Below are positions 34,617 to 42,238 of a stretch of DNA of 64,000 nucleotides, in pieces (position 1 is the first letter of the stretch; every line of letters starts with the position of its first letter). Source of the DNA: Thiothrix subterranea. Its GTDB lineage: Bacteria; Pseudomonadota; Gammaproteobacteria; Thiotrichales; Thiotrichaceae. The notes under the pieces were generated by a model, which saw nothing but the letters and a program-made list of their open reading frames with translations, did not search any database and was not told the origin of the DNA. The stretch is taken from assembly GCF_016772315.1 (NCBI RefSeq), contig NZ_CP053482.1:1860001-1924000 (forward strand), given 5' to 3'. Position numbers and translations under genes: made by a program.

Positions 34617-34741
34617 AGCCTAACAAATCGGTCAAAGGGACGTGCCGCCCGTTGGCGGTTTTGAAGTTTTGTTTTCTATCAAGGTTCGGTGGCTTCGTTT
34701 AAGCTTAGTGAGCGGCGTGCCCCTTACCGTAACGTTAGCAC
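34617..34741 (+). repeat. attC-like recombination site
   Basis: About 125 bp between GCCTAAC (34618-34624) and CGTTAG (34733-34738). The arms pair imperfectly: CGGTCAAAGGGACGTGCCGC on the left, GCGGCGTGCCCCTTACCG on the right. Between them is an AT-rich loop. The site follows the stop of the Gly/Ala-rich gene by 26 bp and precedes the next coding start by 19 bp, as expected for an integron cassette. Confidence 0.75.
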
Positions 34742-34759
34742 CCAAGGAAGCTCTATTCT

Positions 34760-35020
34760 ATGAGTGATGAATATTGGAAATTTGTCGAGCCTGTATGGGA
34801 CAGAATTAGCATCTACGACGGAGACGAGACGTTCATACGCCAATTTGCTGAAGCAACAGAGAAACAGAAAATCCTATTCTCGTCACATTGGGCTTAATCC
34901 GAAATTATGAACGGCGGATTAGGTCAGTTCTTTTCTAATGACACCGGCATCTTAGCGCCCGAAGCAGCAATAGCCTTCGAGAAACTTAGGATGCCCAACT
35001 GTGCAGACATTTTGAGATAG
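34760..35020 (+). pseudogene. DUF4375 (DMP19-type) gene, nonsense-mutated and truncated
   Basis: Frame starting MSDEYWKFVEPVWDRISIYDG has a TAA at 34895-34897 (codon 46) and then stays open in the same frame through SEIMNGGLGQFFSNDTGILAPEAAIAFEKL, the heart of the DUF4375/DMP19 domain. The stop is one C-to-T change from Gln. At 35017 the frame runs into copy B of the pyrB repeat and ends there, so the 3' part and its attC were lost. AAGGAAG lies upstream of the ATG. It is the last cassette gene of the array. Confidence 0.75.
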
Positions 35021-35122
35021 CGGCGGCAAACCTTCGATAGTCAGAAAGTGTTTCAACTTGCCGTCTTTGGTCAATTGCATACGCGACGGTAGCGGCCCTG
35101 GGGAAAGGTGAGCGTGGAGCAT
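35017..35122 (-). pseudogene. pyrB 5' fragment
   Basis: Codes the first 35 residues of aspartate carbamoyltransferase (from [11 protein letters not shown] to [13 protein letters not shown]) identically to the intact gene, then reads out of frame-related sequence into the antisense of the DUF4375 pseudogene. Cannot be functional. It is the remnant left by duplication of the integration or recombination site. Confidence 0.9.
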
Positions 35123-35250
35123 GGATGCACTCGCTTTTATTTTGAACACTAAAGGTGCGGGTATCTTACAAGGTTGCGTGGGTAAAGCGAACCGTCAGCC
35201 TCGATAATTTTTCACACGATGGTCATGAAAGGCTTAACCTTCACCTGCTA
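35017..35250. repeat. Direct repeat, copy B
   Basis: 35017-35178 is identical over 162 bp to the start of pyrB and its upstream DNA at 31137-31298; 35179-35250 is only about 70 per cent similar to 31299-31368. Beyond it lies the intact PIN toxin gene, whose 3' end is inside the diverged part. Same orientation as copy A. Confidence 0.95.
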
Positions 35251-35725
35251 CCAGCAACACTTTTTGTACCAAGACGTTTGATAAGCGGTATTCGTGTGCT
35301 TGCAAGGCACGGATAAGGGGGGCAAGAGCGGGAATTGCGCCTGATTGTTTGGCGTTGAGTAACACGCCCAGCACACCTACCACGGGAATTTGGTAGCTTT
35401 GGGCGACGTGCCGCCCCATCTGTTCATCCATGAGGACACCGCAATGCAGTTGACGCGCTAGATGCAGGGCTTGCACTTCGCCTTCATCCAATGTTTGGCG
35501 CAATTGGGCGCAAAAATCATTGTCGGCATCGTCATGCACAATCAAATGTTCGGTAGCAAAGTCCCGAATCAGGCGTGCATCAGGGCGTTGCAGATCACGG
35601 GTGGCTTCACTTAATACAGTAAGCGGGATATGTACACTGGCAAATGCACTGCCCAACAACGTGAGTTGTTGCAGTTTTGCCAGCGCAATCAATGGGCTGG
35701 TGTCAGCGACAATGATGCGTTTCAT
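35234..35725 (-). CDS. PIN-domain (DUF3368) toxin
   Basis: A 163-residue PIN-like nuclease of the DUF3368 group. The N-terminus IIVADTSPLIALAKL holds the first Asp, EGEVQALHLA an acidic pair near 95, and GVLMDEQMGRHVA another acidic site near 120, as in VapC-like RNases; GVLGVLLNAKQSGAIP is typical of the subfamily. It follows, with a 4-bp overlap, a gene for an antitoxin with a UPF0175 domain, the usual partner. A type II toxin-antitoxin pair. Its 3' end is part of the pyrB-linked repeat; a stub of a second copy remains at 31.36 kb. Confidence 0.8.
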   Translation of the reverse strand: MKRIIVADTSPLIALAKLQQLTLLGSAFASVHIPLTVLSEATRDLQRPDARLIRDFATEHLIVHDDADNDFCAQLRQTLDEGEVQALHLARQLHCGVLMDEQMGRHVAQSYQIPVVGVLGVLLNAKQSGAIPALAPLIRALQAHEYRLSNVLVQKVLLVAGEG

Positions 35726-36048
35726 GCGTTCAAGTAGGCGAGTTCTTGATCCAATTCCGCCGGATCGTAATTCACCACGGGAATGCCTAAGCGGCTGACG
35801 TGTTCCGTAAATTCTGCGATGGACATCCGTGCCAATTTGGCTGATTTACCCAAGCTCATGCTGTTGGATTGGAACAGGTGGGTAGCAAGCGCGACGTGTA
35901 CGCCAAACGCTAACAGGGTGTCGCTAAAGGGAACGCTGACAAATAACGGTTGCCCGTGACGGGTCACTAACGCCAATTGCCCTTGCTCGGCGGTACGGCT
36001 GAGTTCGCCAGTATGTTCGCGTAAATCGCGGATGGTGAAGGTTTGCAT
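35722..36048 (-). CDS. Antitoxin: Phd/YefM-like N-terminus fused to UPF0175
   Basis: A 108-residue antitoxin. The ATG at 36048 starts MQTFTIRDLREHTGELSRTAEQGQLALVTRHGQPLFVSVPF, a Phd/YefM-type DNA-binding fold. Residues 50-108 (GVHVALATHLFQSNSMSLGKSAKLARMSIAEFTEHVSRLGIPVVNY) match UPF0175. A frame open 31 codons further upstream covers the operator and is rejected. Stop overlaps the toxin start by 4 bp. Confidence 0.8.
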   Translation of the reverse strand: MQTFTIRDLREHTGELSRTAEQGQLALVTRHGQPLFVSVPFSDTLLAFGVHVALATHLFQSNSMSLGKSAKLARMSIAEFTEHVSRLGIPVVNYDPAELDQELAYLNA

Positions 36049-36066
36049 AGTGTTGTCCTTCTGAAA

Positions 36067-36090
36067 TTGTGCTAACAGATGATAGCACAA
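36067..36090. promoter_or_regulatory. Inverted repeat, probable autoregulatory operator of the PIN pair
   Basis: TTGTGCTA (36067-36074) and TAGCACAA (36083-36090), a perfect 8-bp dyad with 8-bp spacer, 19 bp upstream of the antitoxin start. This is the usual position and form of an operator bound by the antitoxin itself. Confidence 0.65.
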
Positions 36091-36201
36091 CAGTATTTTC
36101 AAGTGATGTGGAAGTGATGTTTTATGGTGAATAAATAACAACCATGTGGCAAAATATAAATCTATTTAATCATCTTCATTGAGCAGATTTGAGTTATTGC
36201 C

Positions 36202-37281
36202 ATGCAAAAAACGGTATTTTCTTCTTTACCCCCAGCAGCGGCTGACCGTGTTGCTGAAGTTTTGGCTCAATACGCCACCACTCAAGCCACCACCCATGAT
36301 TTCATCTATCAAACGCTGACGGCTTCGCAGGCTTACGCTTCTGATGAAGAGGTGAAGGCAACGCTTGCGGACATTTGTGACACGATTGATGCGATTGACG
36401 CGGCATACCAAGACATCCAAGCGTACAAGCAAAAGGGGTTGTCACTGGATATTTGGCTGCGTGACGGTTTGCAGGCAGCCGTTGGGCATTTGCCGCAAGC
36501 CGAGCAAGATCAAGTCGCGGATGCGGTGCGCACGGCGATGAATGCCAATAACCATGCTTTGCTGAATACCTTGTCAGACGGTGCGGCAGGTACGAATCAG
36601 GCGACAGATGTGGTCGCTAAAGGCTTTGCCGACTTAAACAAGAATGTGTTTGGATTGGAGCTGCGTGAAGACATCAAGGTCAATGCGTTGCTGAATGCGA
36701 TGGCGTTAGAAACCATCCAAGTGCATGGTGACAAGGAAAATACAGCGGCGGCAGCGTATTTTGCGTCTGGCTTGGGCGATGCCACGGATAGCAACTTTAA
36801 GAAAGTGGTGGTGACTGCGGTAGAAATTGCCAAGAAAAAACAGTTGTTGCCGGATGCGCTGAGTAACGTGTCCACCGTGGAAATGGCAGCGATTGTTGAT
36901 AAAGGCTTAACGGGCGTTAAAGTTGCGCATAAGTTGGCAACGGGTGAGCTTGATCCGATAGCAGCCGTCGAGTATTTGATTGATCGGACAGCGGCTAGGG
37001 TCAAGGCGGTGGTCGATACCACTTGCCGGACAGTGGGTAATAAGGTCGGGGCTACGATTGGCGGAATGATTGGGAGTATTTTCGGTCCCGTTGGTACGGC
37101 ATTAGGGACGGCGGTTGGTGGTTATGTTGGTGAACAAGCCGGACAAAAAGTGGCTGATTTTGTCAATAAGGGCGTTGAGAAAGTCGCTTCTGCGGCTAAA
37201 GCGGTGGTACGAAGTGCAGGTAAAACAGTTAGCAGTGCGGCTAGCAGTGTCTGGAGTGGCGTGAAGTCACTTTTTAGTTAA
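36202..37281 (+). CDS. Glycine-zipper protein, first gene of AAA+ cluster
   Basis: A 359-residue protein of unknown function. Residues 1-270 are helical and soluble-looking, with repeated hydrophobic heptads and no signal peptide. Residues 278-315 form a glycine zipper (VGNKVGATIGGMIGSIFGPVGTALGTAVGGYVG), two hairpin-prone small-residue helices like those of membrane-inserting effectors, and a Lys/Ala/Ser tail (316-359) follows. Intermediate base composition, less AT-rich than the two genes downstream. It precedes by 21 bp an unknown gene and then an AAA+ ATPase gene; all three look co-transcribed. A membrane-perforating effector held in check by the ATPase is one reading. Confidence 0.6.
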   Translation: MQKTVFSSLPPAAADRVAEVLAQYATTQATTHDFIYQTLTASQAYASDEEVKATLADICDTIDAIDAAYQDIQAYKQKGLSLDIWLRDGLQAAVGHLPQAEQDQVADAVRTAMNANNHALLNTLSDGAAGTNQATDVVAKGFADLNKNVFGLELREDIKVNALLNAMALETIQVHGDKENTAAAAYFASGLGDATDSNFKKVVVTAVEIAKKKQLLPDALSNVSTVEMAAIVDKGLTGVKVAHKLATGELDPIAAVEYLIDRTAARVKAVVDTTCRTVGNKVGATIGGMIGSIFGPVGTALGTAVGGYVGEQAGQKVADFVNKGVEKVASAAKAVVRSAGKTVSSAASSVWSGVKSLFS

Positions 37282-37302
37282 TAATTTGGGGCGAATAACA
37301 TT

Positions 37303-38403
37303 ATGAGCAAAACAATAAAGTTTAATTTAACACTGAATAAGTGTCCTGTGCGGGATTTGGATGATTTACGTGAAAACTTCAATATAGATGATCTTTTGGA
37401 TGTTTATCACAATAAAGTATTACACCGTTGGTTAGAAGTCAGAGGCTTATTGACTGAATTAGATGGGTTGATGAAAATAAAAAGCCTTGATAACAAAGTC
37501 ATTGCTACTGAATTGTGCCAAATTTTTCATGCGGATGTTACACCAGAAGACATTGATGCAGCCGTTTATCCATTTACTGCACGTCAACAGCAAAAGCAAA
37601 AACTTGAGCAATTCGCCAGCCATTACTTTAGTCGCAATGTCGTCATTGATGATTATCATACGGGTTATAACAATCTTTGTGCTGAAATGCGTGAAAGATC
37701 AGAAGATTATCCATTCTTAAAAACAGCCGTATATAACTTATGGAAAAATTACTCACAATTGTTAAAAGTAGATTTTGAAGCCTTTTTCTTGTCTTTTGAT
37801 AGGCATCCATTAATATTGTTCTCCATGCTAGCAAATGATCACTATCGCCGATCAAATATTTTTGATAATGAGCATCAGAAAAAAATATTTTCCTCTATAC
37901 CATCTTTATTTGTTGAGAAAAGAGAGAAGTTGATTTCTTTCACAGAAGATACCAATTATCAATGGAAAAAAATAACAAAACGTAAGGTTTATATTAAATC
38001 TATAACTAATAATTCAGGGCAGGTGAGAATTAGAGGGAATAATGGAAAAGAATATATTGATCAAAATGGGGTTGGGAAGATAATTGATGGCTTGTATTTT
38101 TATTCATATGCATCCAGTGATTCTGTGGAATATGCTACTTACTTATTAGAAAAATCAACTATAGCGTTACCTATCTACTACAACTTGTATTCGGGAATAA
38201 CAGATGGTTATTGGAAAGATATTATTCAAAAAGGAAAAAAGTGTTTAGTTTTACGTATAGAGGAAGGGGATTTTGTTCGTAATGCTGGTGTAAGTGGTGA
38301 AGAGTTAAATGCTAGTGATATTAATGGTAATTTTTTGATTTTGGATGGCATTGATTATAAGAGCAATAATGCTAACCACACATTAGTCTATATGGTGATC
38401 TGA
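37303..38403 (+). CDS. Unknown protein, middle gene of AAA+ cluster
   Basis: A 366-residue protein not recognised. N-terminal 130 residues are helical (CPVRDLDDLRENFNIDDLLDVYHNK, WLEVRGLLTELDGL). Middle 130-240 is mixed and Lys/Phe-rich. The C-terminal 125 residues contain strands (YFYSYASSDSVEYATYLL, KKCLVLRIEEGDFVRNAGVSG, LILDGIDYKSNNANHTLVYMVI), possibly a sensor or binding domain. No transmembrane segment or catalytic motif. DNA is AT-rich, so foreign. It ends 2 bp before the ATPase start, so the two are translationally coupled. Confidence 0.55.
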   Translation: MSKTIKFNLTLNKCPVRDLDDLRENFNIDDLLDVYHNKVLHRWLEVRGLLTELDGLMKIKSLDNKVIATELCQIFHADVTPEDIDAAVYPFTARQQQKQKLEQFASHYFSRNVVIDDYHTGYNNLCAEMRERSEDYPFLKTAVYNLWKNYSQLLKVDFEAFFLSFDRHPLILFSMLANDHYRRSNIFDNEHQKKIFSSIPSLFVEKREKLISFTEDTNYQWKKITKRKVYIKSITNNSGQVRIRGNNGKEYIDQNGVGKIIDGLYFYSYASSDSVEYATYLLEKSTIALPIYYNLYSGITDGYWKDIIQKGKKCLVLRIEEGDFVRNAGVSGEELNASDINGNFLILDGIDYKSNNANHTLVYMVI

Positions 38404-38405
38404 TT

Positions 38406-39890
38406 ATGGAACTGACATCATCACAAAAATTAGCGTCTTATGTCGATGCGCTGCGTCCTATTATCTATATCCATAGTTTTGACTTCCAATCCGTGGATAG
38501 GCTGATTGAGTCTGCCAGTAAAGGCTTCACGATTTATGAATATAATGAAGCGGATGGCTACGTAGATTTCTTCACGAAAGCGCGTAAAGAATCCTATGAT
38601 TTGGGGCAATTTCTCCAATTTCATGATGATAACTCCCCAAAAAGTGTCTTTATCGTTCTGAAAGATGTACATCATCATTTAGACAAACCAGACATTATTG
38701 CCCGTTTAAAATCACAATCCTTGAAAACAATTTACCAAGCAAACGTGTATGTCACTGTTTTTTTGGTGAATACTAAGCTGGTGATTCCGCCCGAACTGGA
38801 AGCGATGATTACCGTTTTTGATATTCCTTTTCCACAGCATCAGGAAATCATTACGACAATCAAAGATTATGCAAAAGGTGTCGATCTAAGCCTAGAAGAT
38901 GATGTTGCTTATGAGTTGGCTGTCTCTTTTCGTGGTTTGAGTAATTTTGAAATTCGCCAAATTCTTAACCTAGCCTATCAAGAAACAGGCACGCTAGAGA
39001 AAAAAGACAAAGTGCTTATTCTGAATGAAAAAGAGCAAATCATTAAGAAGTCAGGATTGCTGGAAATCATTCAGTTTAATGATAGCCTTGGCAGTATTGG
39101 TGGATTGGAGAAACTCAAAGAGTATTTGACGGCTAAAGCCCAGATCTTCAATAATTTAGGTGAAGCAAAAAAATTCGGTATTGATTTACCTAAAGGCTTA
39201 TTGATTGTCGGAATGCCCGGTTGCGGCAAAAGCCTCACCGCAAAAGCCACCGCTAATTTATTCCAAGTACCTTTATTACGTTTGGATATTGGTAAATTGA
39301 TGGGAAAATACGTTGGTGAAAGTGAAGACAACCTTCGTAAAGCTATTAAAACGGCTGAAGCTGTATCACCATGTGTATTGTGGATTGATGAACTTGAAAA
39401 AGCCTTTGCAGGTGTCGGCGGCACAGGTGGCGGTAGCGATATAACCACGCGTCTATTTGGCAACTTCTTAACGTGGCTGCAAGAAAAAGAAAGTTCAGTT
39501 TATGTATTGGCAACTTCTAACGATGTTTCTAAATTACCCCCTGAGTTTTTGCGCAAAGGGCGTTTCGATGAATTATTCTTAGTCGAGTTGCCACAAGCAG
39601 AAGAGCGTCGCAAGATTTTTGAAATTCATTTGAAAAAACGCGGTAAGTTTACACACGACATTGATACGATTAAGTTGTTGAAATCAACGGATGGCTATAG
39701 TGGCGCAGATATTGAAGCCGTTGTCAAAGAAGTCATCGAAGCAGCTTTTGTTTCTGATGATAAAACGGTAACGACTGCTAAAATCTTGAAAACCATCAGT
39801 GAAACAAAATCTATTTCAGTAACCTTAAAAGATAAGATTGATGATTTAAAGAAAATCTTTGAACGATTCGATTTTAAATCAGCAAATTAA
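38406..39890 (+). CDS. AAA+ ATPase, Ycf46-like
   Basis: A 494-residue AAA+ ATPase. The N-terminal 220 residues are the Ycf46-type domain (PIIYIHSFDFQSVDRLIE, SVFIVLKDVHHHL, VIPPELEAMITVFDIPFP). The AAA module has Walker A GMPGCGKS (269-276), a pore-loop-like KYVGESEDNL (301-310), Walker B VLWIDE (324-329), sensor 1 ATSND (369-373), and arginine-finger region RKGRFDEL (383-390). The C-terminal helical part starts near 420. Ycf46 proteins are conserved in cyanobacteria and scattered elsewhere, with stress or regulatory roles. Here it looks like the energising or remodelling part of a three-gene unit. Confidence 0.85.
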   Translation: MELTSSQKLASYVDALRPIIYIHSFDFQSVDRLIESASKGFTIYEYNEADGYVDFFTKARKESYDLGQFLQFHDDNSPKSVFIVLKDVHHHLDKPDIIARLKSQSLKTIYQANVYVTVFLVNTKLVIPPELEAMITVFDIPFPQHQEIITTIKDYAKGVDLSLEDDVAYELAVSFRGLSNFEIRQILNLAYQETGTLEKKDKVLILNEKEQIIKKSGLLEIIQFNDSLGSIGGLEKLKEYLTAKAQIFNNLGEAKKFGIDLPKGLLIVGMPGCGKSLTAKATANLFQVPLLRLDIGKLMGKYVGESEDNLRKAIKTAEAVSPCVLWIDELEKAFAGVGGTGGGSDITTRLFGNFLTWLQEKESSVYVLATSNDVSKLPPEFLRKGRFDELFLVELPQAEERRKIFEIHLKKRGKFTHDIDTIKLLKSTDGYSGADIEAVVKEVIEAAFVSDDKTVTTAKILKTISETKSISVTLKDKIDDLKKIFERFDFKSAN

Positions 39891-39922
39891 CCCATTCATA
39901 TCGTTAATATTCTCAGTGTTTT

Positions 39923-39949
39923 AAATGGACAGGCTTCAGTCTGTCCTTT
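39923..39949. terminator. Candidate bidirectional terminator
   Basis: GGACAG (39927-39932) pairs with CTGTCC (39941-39946) around an 8-base loop, flanked by AAA and TTT. It lies between the convergent AAA+ ATPase and YoeB-like toxin genes. Weak T-run, so efficiency is uncertain. Confidence 0.5.
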
Positions 39950-39955
39950 GGATTA

Positions 39956-40225
39956 TCAATGATCATCGTAATGCCCACCAAGGGCTAGAATGTAAAGGGC
40001 ATTATCATCGAAACGGTAAATCACCCGATCACGTTGCGATAAACGCCGCGACCATAAACCCGCTAAACCATGACGCAACGGCTCAGGTTTGCCAATACCT
40101 ATGGCGGGATCGCCACGCAGCATTTCTTTGAGTATTTGGCAGAGTTTCTTGTGCAATGCCTTATCGGCAGTACGCAAGGCTTCATAGGCTTCCCACGTAT
40201 TGCCTTCAAATACCAACGATTTCAT
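39956..40225 (-). CDS. yoeB: YoeB-family toxin (mRNA interferase)
   Basis: An 89-residue RelE-superfamily toxin of the YoeB/Txe type, a ribosome-dependent RNase. Start at 40225 gives MKSLVFEGNTWEAYEALRTADKALHKKLCQILKEML. Characteristic GIGKPEPLRHGLAGLWSRRLSQRDRVIYRF and the C-terminal HYDDH, with the catalytic Glu, Arg and final His region of YoeB, are present. It overlaps the antitoxin gene by 20 bp. Convergent with the AAA+ cluster. Confidence 0.88.
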   Translation of the reverse strand: MKSLVFEGNTWEAYEALRTADKALHKKLCQILKEMLRGDPAIGIGKPEPLRHGLAGLWSRRLSQRDRVIYRFDDNALYILALGGHYDDH

Positions 40226-40478
40226 CCAGCACATCCTTGTCGGCTACACGTCCTTTACCTGCCTGATGTGTCTGTAATGACTCCGCAATCTGGCGCATCA
40301 GGGATTTATTCTGCAAGACATACAGCGTTTCTTGATCACGCTCCCAATCTTCAAGACTCATCACAATGGCTGCTTTGCCATTTTGGCGCGTGACTTTCAC
40401 GACGGTACTGTTGTTGCTAATAGCATCCAGTACCGAAGCCAGTTTTTCGCGGAAGTTGGAATAGCTCATCACTTCCAT
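40206..40478 (-). CDS. yefM: YefM-family antitoxin
   Basis: A 90-residue antitoxin starting MEVMSYSNFREKLASVLDAISNNS. The N-terminal half is the Phd/YefM fold (VVKVTRQNGKAAIVMSLEDWERDQETLYVL) and the C-terminus is the toxin-binding tail. GGGGAG upstream supports the ATG at 40478; frames opening further up are less likely. Overlaps the yoeB start by 20 bp, as usual. Two TGTACA palindromes lie in its upstream region. Confidence 0.88.
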   Translation of the reverse strand: MEVMSYSNFREKLASVLDAISNNSTVVKVTRQNGKAAIVMSLEDWERDQETLYVLQNKSLMRQIAESLQTHQAGKGRVADKDVLDEIVGI

Positions 40479-40507
40479 TGGGTATCTCCCCATCAGGATT
40501 CATAAAG

Positions 40508-40529
40508 TTGTACAGGATTATTGTACAAT
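40508..40529. promoter_or_regulatory. YefM-type operator with two TGTACA palindromes
   Basis: TGTACA occurs at 40509-40514 and 40522-40527, 13 bp apart. YefM/YoeB operators in other bacteria have two TGTACA-centred palindromes spaced about one helical turn. It lies 30-50 bp upstream of the antitoxin start. Confidence 0.7.
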
Positions 40530-40633
40530 AAAAAGCAAAAATAGCACGACACAATCCTACTGGAAAATAGCACTGCAACCCACATTTCGTTACAGTATCC
40601 CCCATTCAACTATCACTGACAGACGAAACGCTC

Positions 40634-41572
40634 ATGCAAGCCATTCTCGCCAACCCACGCGGCTTTTGTGCCGGTGTTGACCGCGCTATCGAAATAGTCG
40701 ACCGTGCCTTGGAAATCCTCGGCGCACCCATCTACGTGCGTCATGAAGTCGTGCATAACCGCTTTGTGGTGAATAACTTGCGCGATAAAGGCGCAATCTT
40801 CGTGCAAGAACTCGACGAAGTACCGGACGATGCCACCGTCATTTTCAGCGCCCACGGGGTATCCCTCGCGGTACAGCAAGAAGCCAAACGCCGTGGTTTG
40901 AAAGTATTCGATGCCACCTGCCCGTTGGTCACGAAAGTGCATATCGAAGTCATGCGTTACAGCCGCGAAGGGCGCGAAACCATCCTCATCGGACACAAAA
41001 ATCACCCCGAAGTCGAAGGCACGATGGGGCAATACGACACCGCATTCGGTGGCGCAGTCTACCGCGTCGATTCCCCGCAGGAAGTGGCAGAACTGGTGGT
41101 GAGTAACCCTGAAAAACTGGCATTCGTCACCCAAACCACGCTGTCGGTGGACGATGCCTCCATCGTGATTGATGCCTTACGCACCAAGTTTCCGGCGATT
41201 ATTGGCCCCAAGAAAGACGACATTTGCTACGCCACCCAAAACCGTCAGGATGCGCTGAAAAAGCTCGCCGATGAAAGCGATATGATTTTGGTGGTCGGTT
41301 CGCCCAACAGTTCCAATTCCAACCGCTTACGTGAAATTGCCGAAAAGCGTGGCACGCCCGCTTACTTGATTGATGGGGCAGAAGACATTCGTGCGGAATG
41401 GCTAGAAGGCAAACGCAACGTCGGTGTAACCGCTGGCGCATCTGCCCCCGAAGTGTTGGTGGAAGGCGTGATTGCCCACCTGCAAGCGCACGGGGCGAAG
41501 GTGCGCGTGCAGGATTCGGGCATCACTGAAAACGTGTCGTTTGTATTGCCGAAAGCCTTGCGGCGGGATTAA
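40634..41572 (+). CDS. ispH: 4-hydroxy-3-methylbut-2-enyl diphosphate reductase
   Basis: IspH (LytB) is the [4Fe-4S] enzyme that makes IPP and DMAPP in the last step of the MEP pathway. The 312-residue protein has the cluster cysteines in [13 protein letters not shown] (Cys13), [11 protein letters not shown] (Cys96) and the third near [19 protein letters not shown] (Cys198 region). EHPE-type [13 protein letters not shown] is present. Length is normal. It is a lone essential housekeeping gene inside the accessory stretch, bordered by toxin-antitoxin pairs on both sides. Confidence 0.96.
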   Translation: MQAILANPRGFCAGVDRAIEIVDRALEILGAPIYVRHEVVHNRFVVNNLRDKGAIFVQELDEVPDDATVIFSAHGVSLAVQQEAKRRGLKVFDATCPLVTKVHIEVMRYSREGRETILIGHKNHPEVEGTMGQYDTAFGGAVYRVDSPQEVAELVVSNPEKLAFVTQTTLSVDDASIVIDALRTKFPAIIGPKKDDICYATQNRQDALKKLADESDMILVVGSPNSSNSNRLREIAEKRGTPAYLIDGAEDIRAEWLEGKRNVGVTAGASAPEVLVEGVIAHLQAHGAKVRVQDSGITENVSFVLPKALRRD

Positions 41573-41650
41573 GCACAACCTGACTATTTTAAAGCGTACT
41601 TAAAAATAGACACGACCATTTTAAAGTGCGCTCTATTATAGTCGGATGCG

Positions 41651-42238
41651 TTAGGTGCGTGCGAATGCCAGTAAGAGCGCGATATTGTGCCGATCCGCTG
41701 TCCGTAATGCTTCCAGATAAGCATTCCGTACTTCACCCGTATCGATCAATGACGCACTGCCCCAACTAAAGCGTGGCATTCCCAACCGTTGTACCAGCAA
41801 ATCCGCCATTAACCGTGCGTGCCGCCCATTGCCATTCGGAAACGGGTGGATAGCAACCAATTGGTGATGGAAACGTACTGCCAATTCATCCGCTGGAAAA
41901 ACCTGATGCGCCACCTGATAGCGTGTGTTATCCACGAGATTCCGAAGCTGCATAGCGATTTGTAGCCAGTCCACGCCGATATTTTTGTCGCTGGAACGAA
42001 AAGTACCCGCCCAGCGCCAAGTCTGATCAAACATACGGCGATGCAGTTCCCGAATAAACGCCTCATCCAGCAACTCACGCTTGTGTTGGCGTGCTGCCCA
42101 TAATTCACCTTGCAGAATATTGGTTTGTTCCCAAATGTTTAAATCACCTTGGGTGGTGATATGGGCAGGCAATAAACCTTGGGCTTCGTCAGGGTCAAGC
42201 GGTGTTGCACCGGGCGAATATTCAAAATTCATTTCCAC
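41651..42238 (-). CDS. Fic-domain protein, mobile mystery protein B type
   Basis: A 195-residue Fic-fold protein. The Fic motif HPFPNGNGRHAR lies at 131-142. The site usually occupied by Asp/Glu (HxFx[D/E]GNG) is Asn here, a form seen in the mobile mystery protein B family as I know it; AMP-transfer activity therefore cannot be assumed. N-terminal ATPLDPDEAQGLLPAHITTQGDLNIWEQTNI is characteristic of that family. It overlaps the HTH gene upstream by 10 bp. The pair behaves as a mobile, toxin-antitoxin-like module. Confidence 0.85.
   Translation of the reverse strand: MEMNFEYSPGATPLDPDEAQGLLPAHITTQGDLNIWEQTNILQGELWAARQHKRELLDEAFIRELHRRMFDQTWRWAGTFRSSDKNIGVDWLQIAMQLRNLVDNTRYQVAHQVFPADELAVRFHHQLVAIHPFPNGNGRHARLMADLLVQRLGMPRFSWGSASLIDTGEVRNAYLEALRTADRHNIALLLAFART

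Noticed and set aside
34952-35149. 65-codon minus-strand frame starting like PyrB
   Set aside because: Only the duplicated pyrB start fused by chance to antisense DNA of the DUF4375 pseudogene.
36049-36141. 31-codon N-terminal extension of the antitoxin
   Set aside because: It covers the operator dyad and is unlike Phd/YefM starts.
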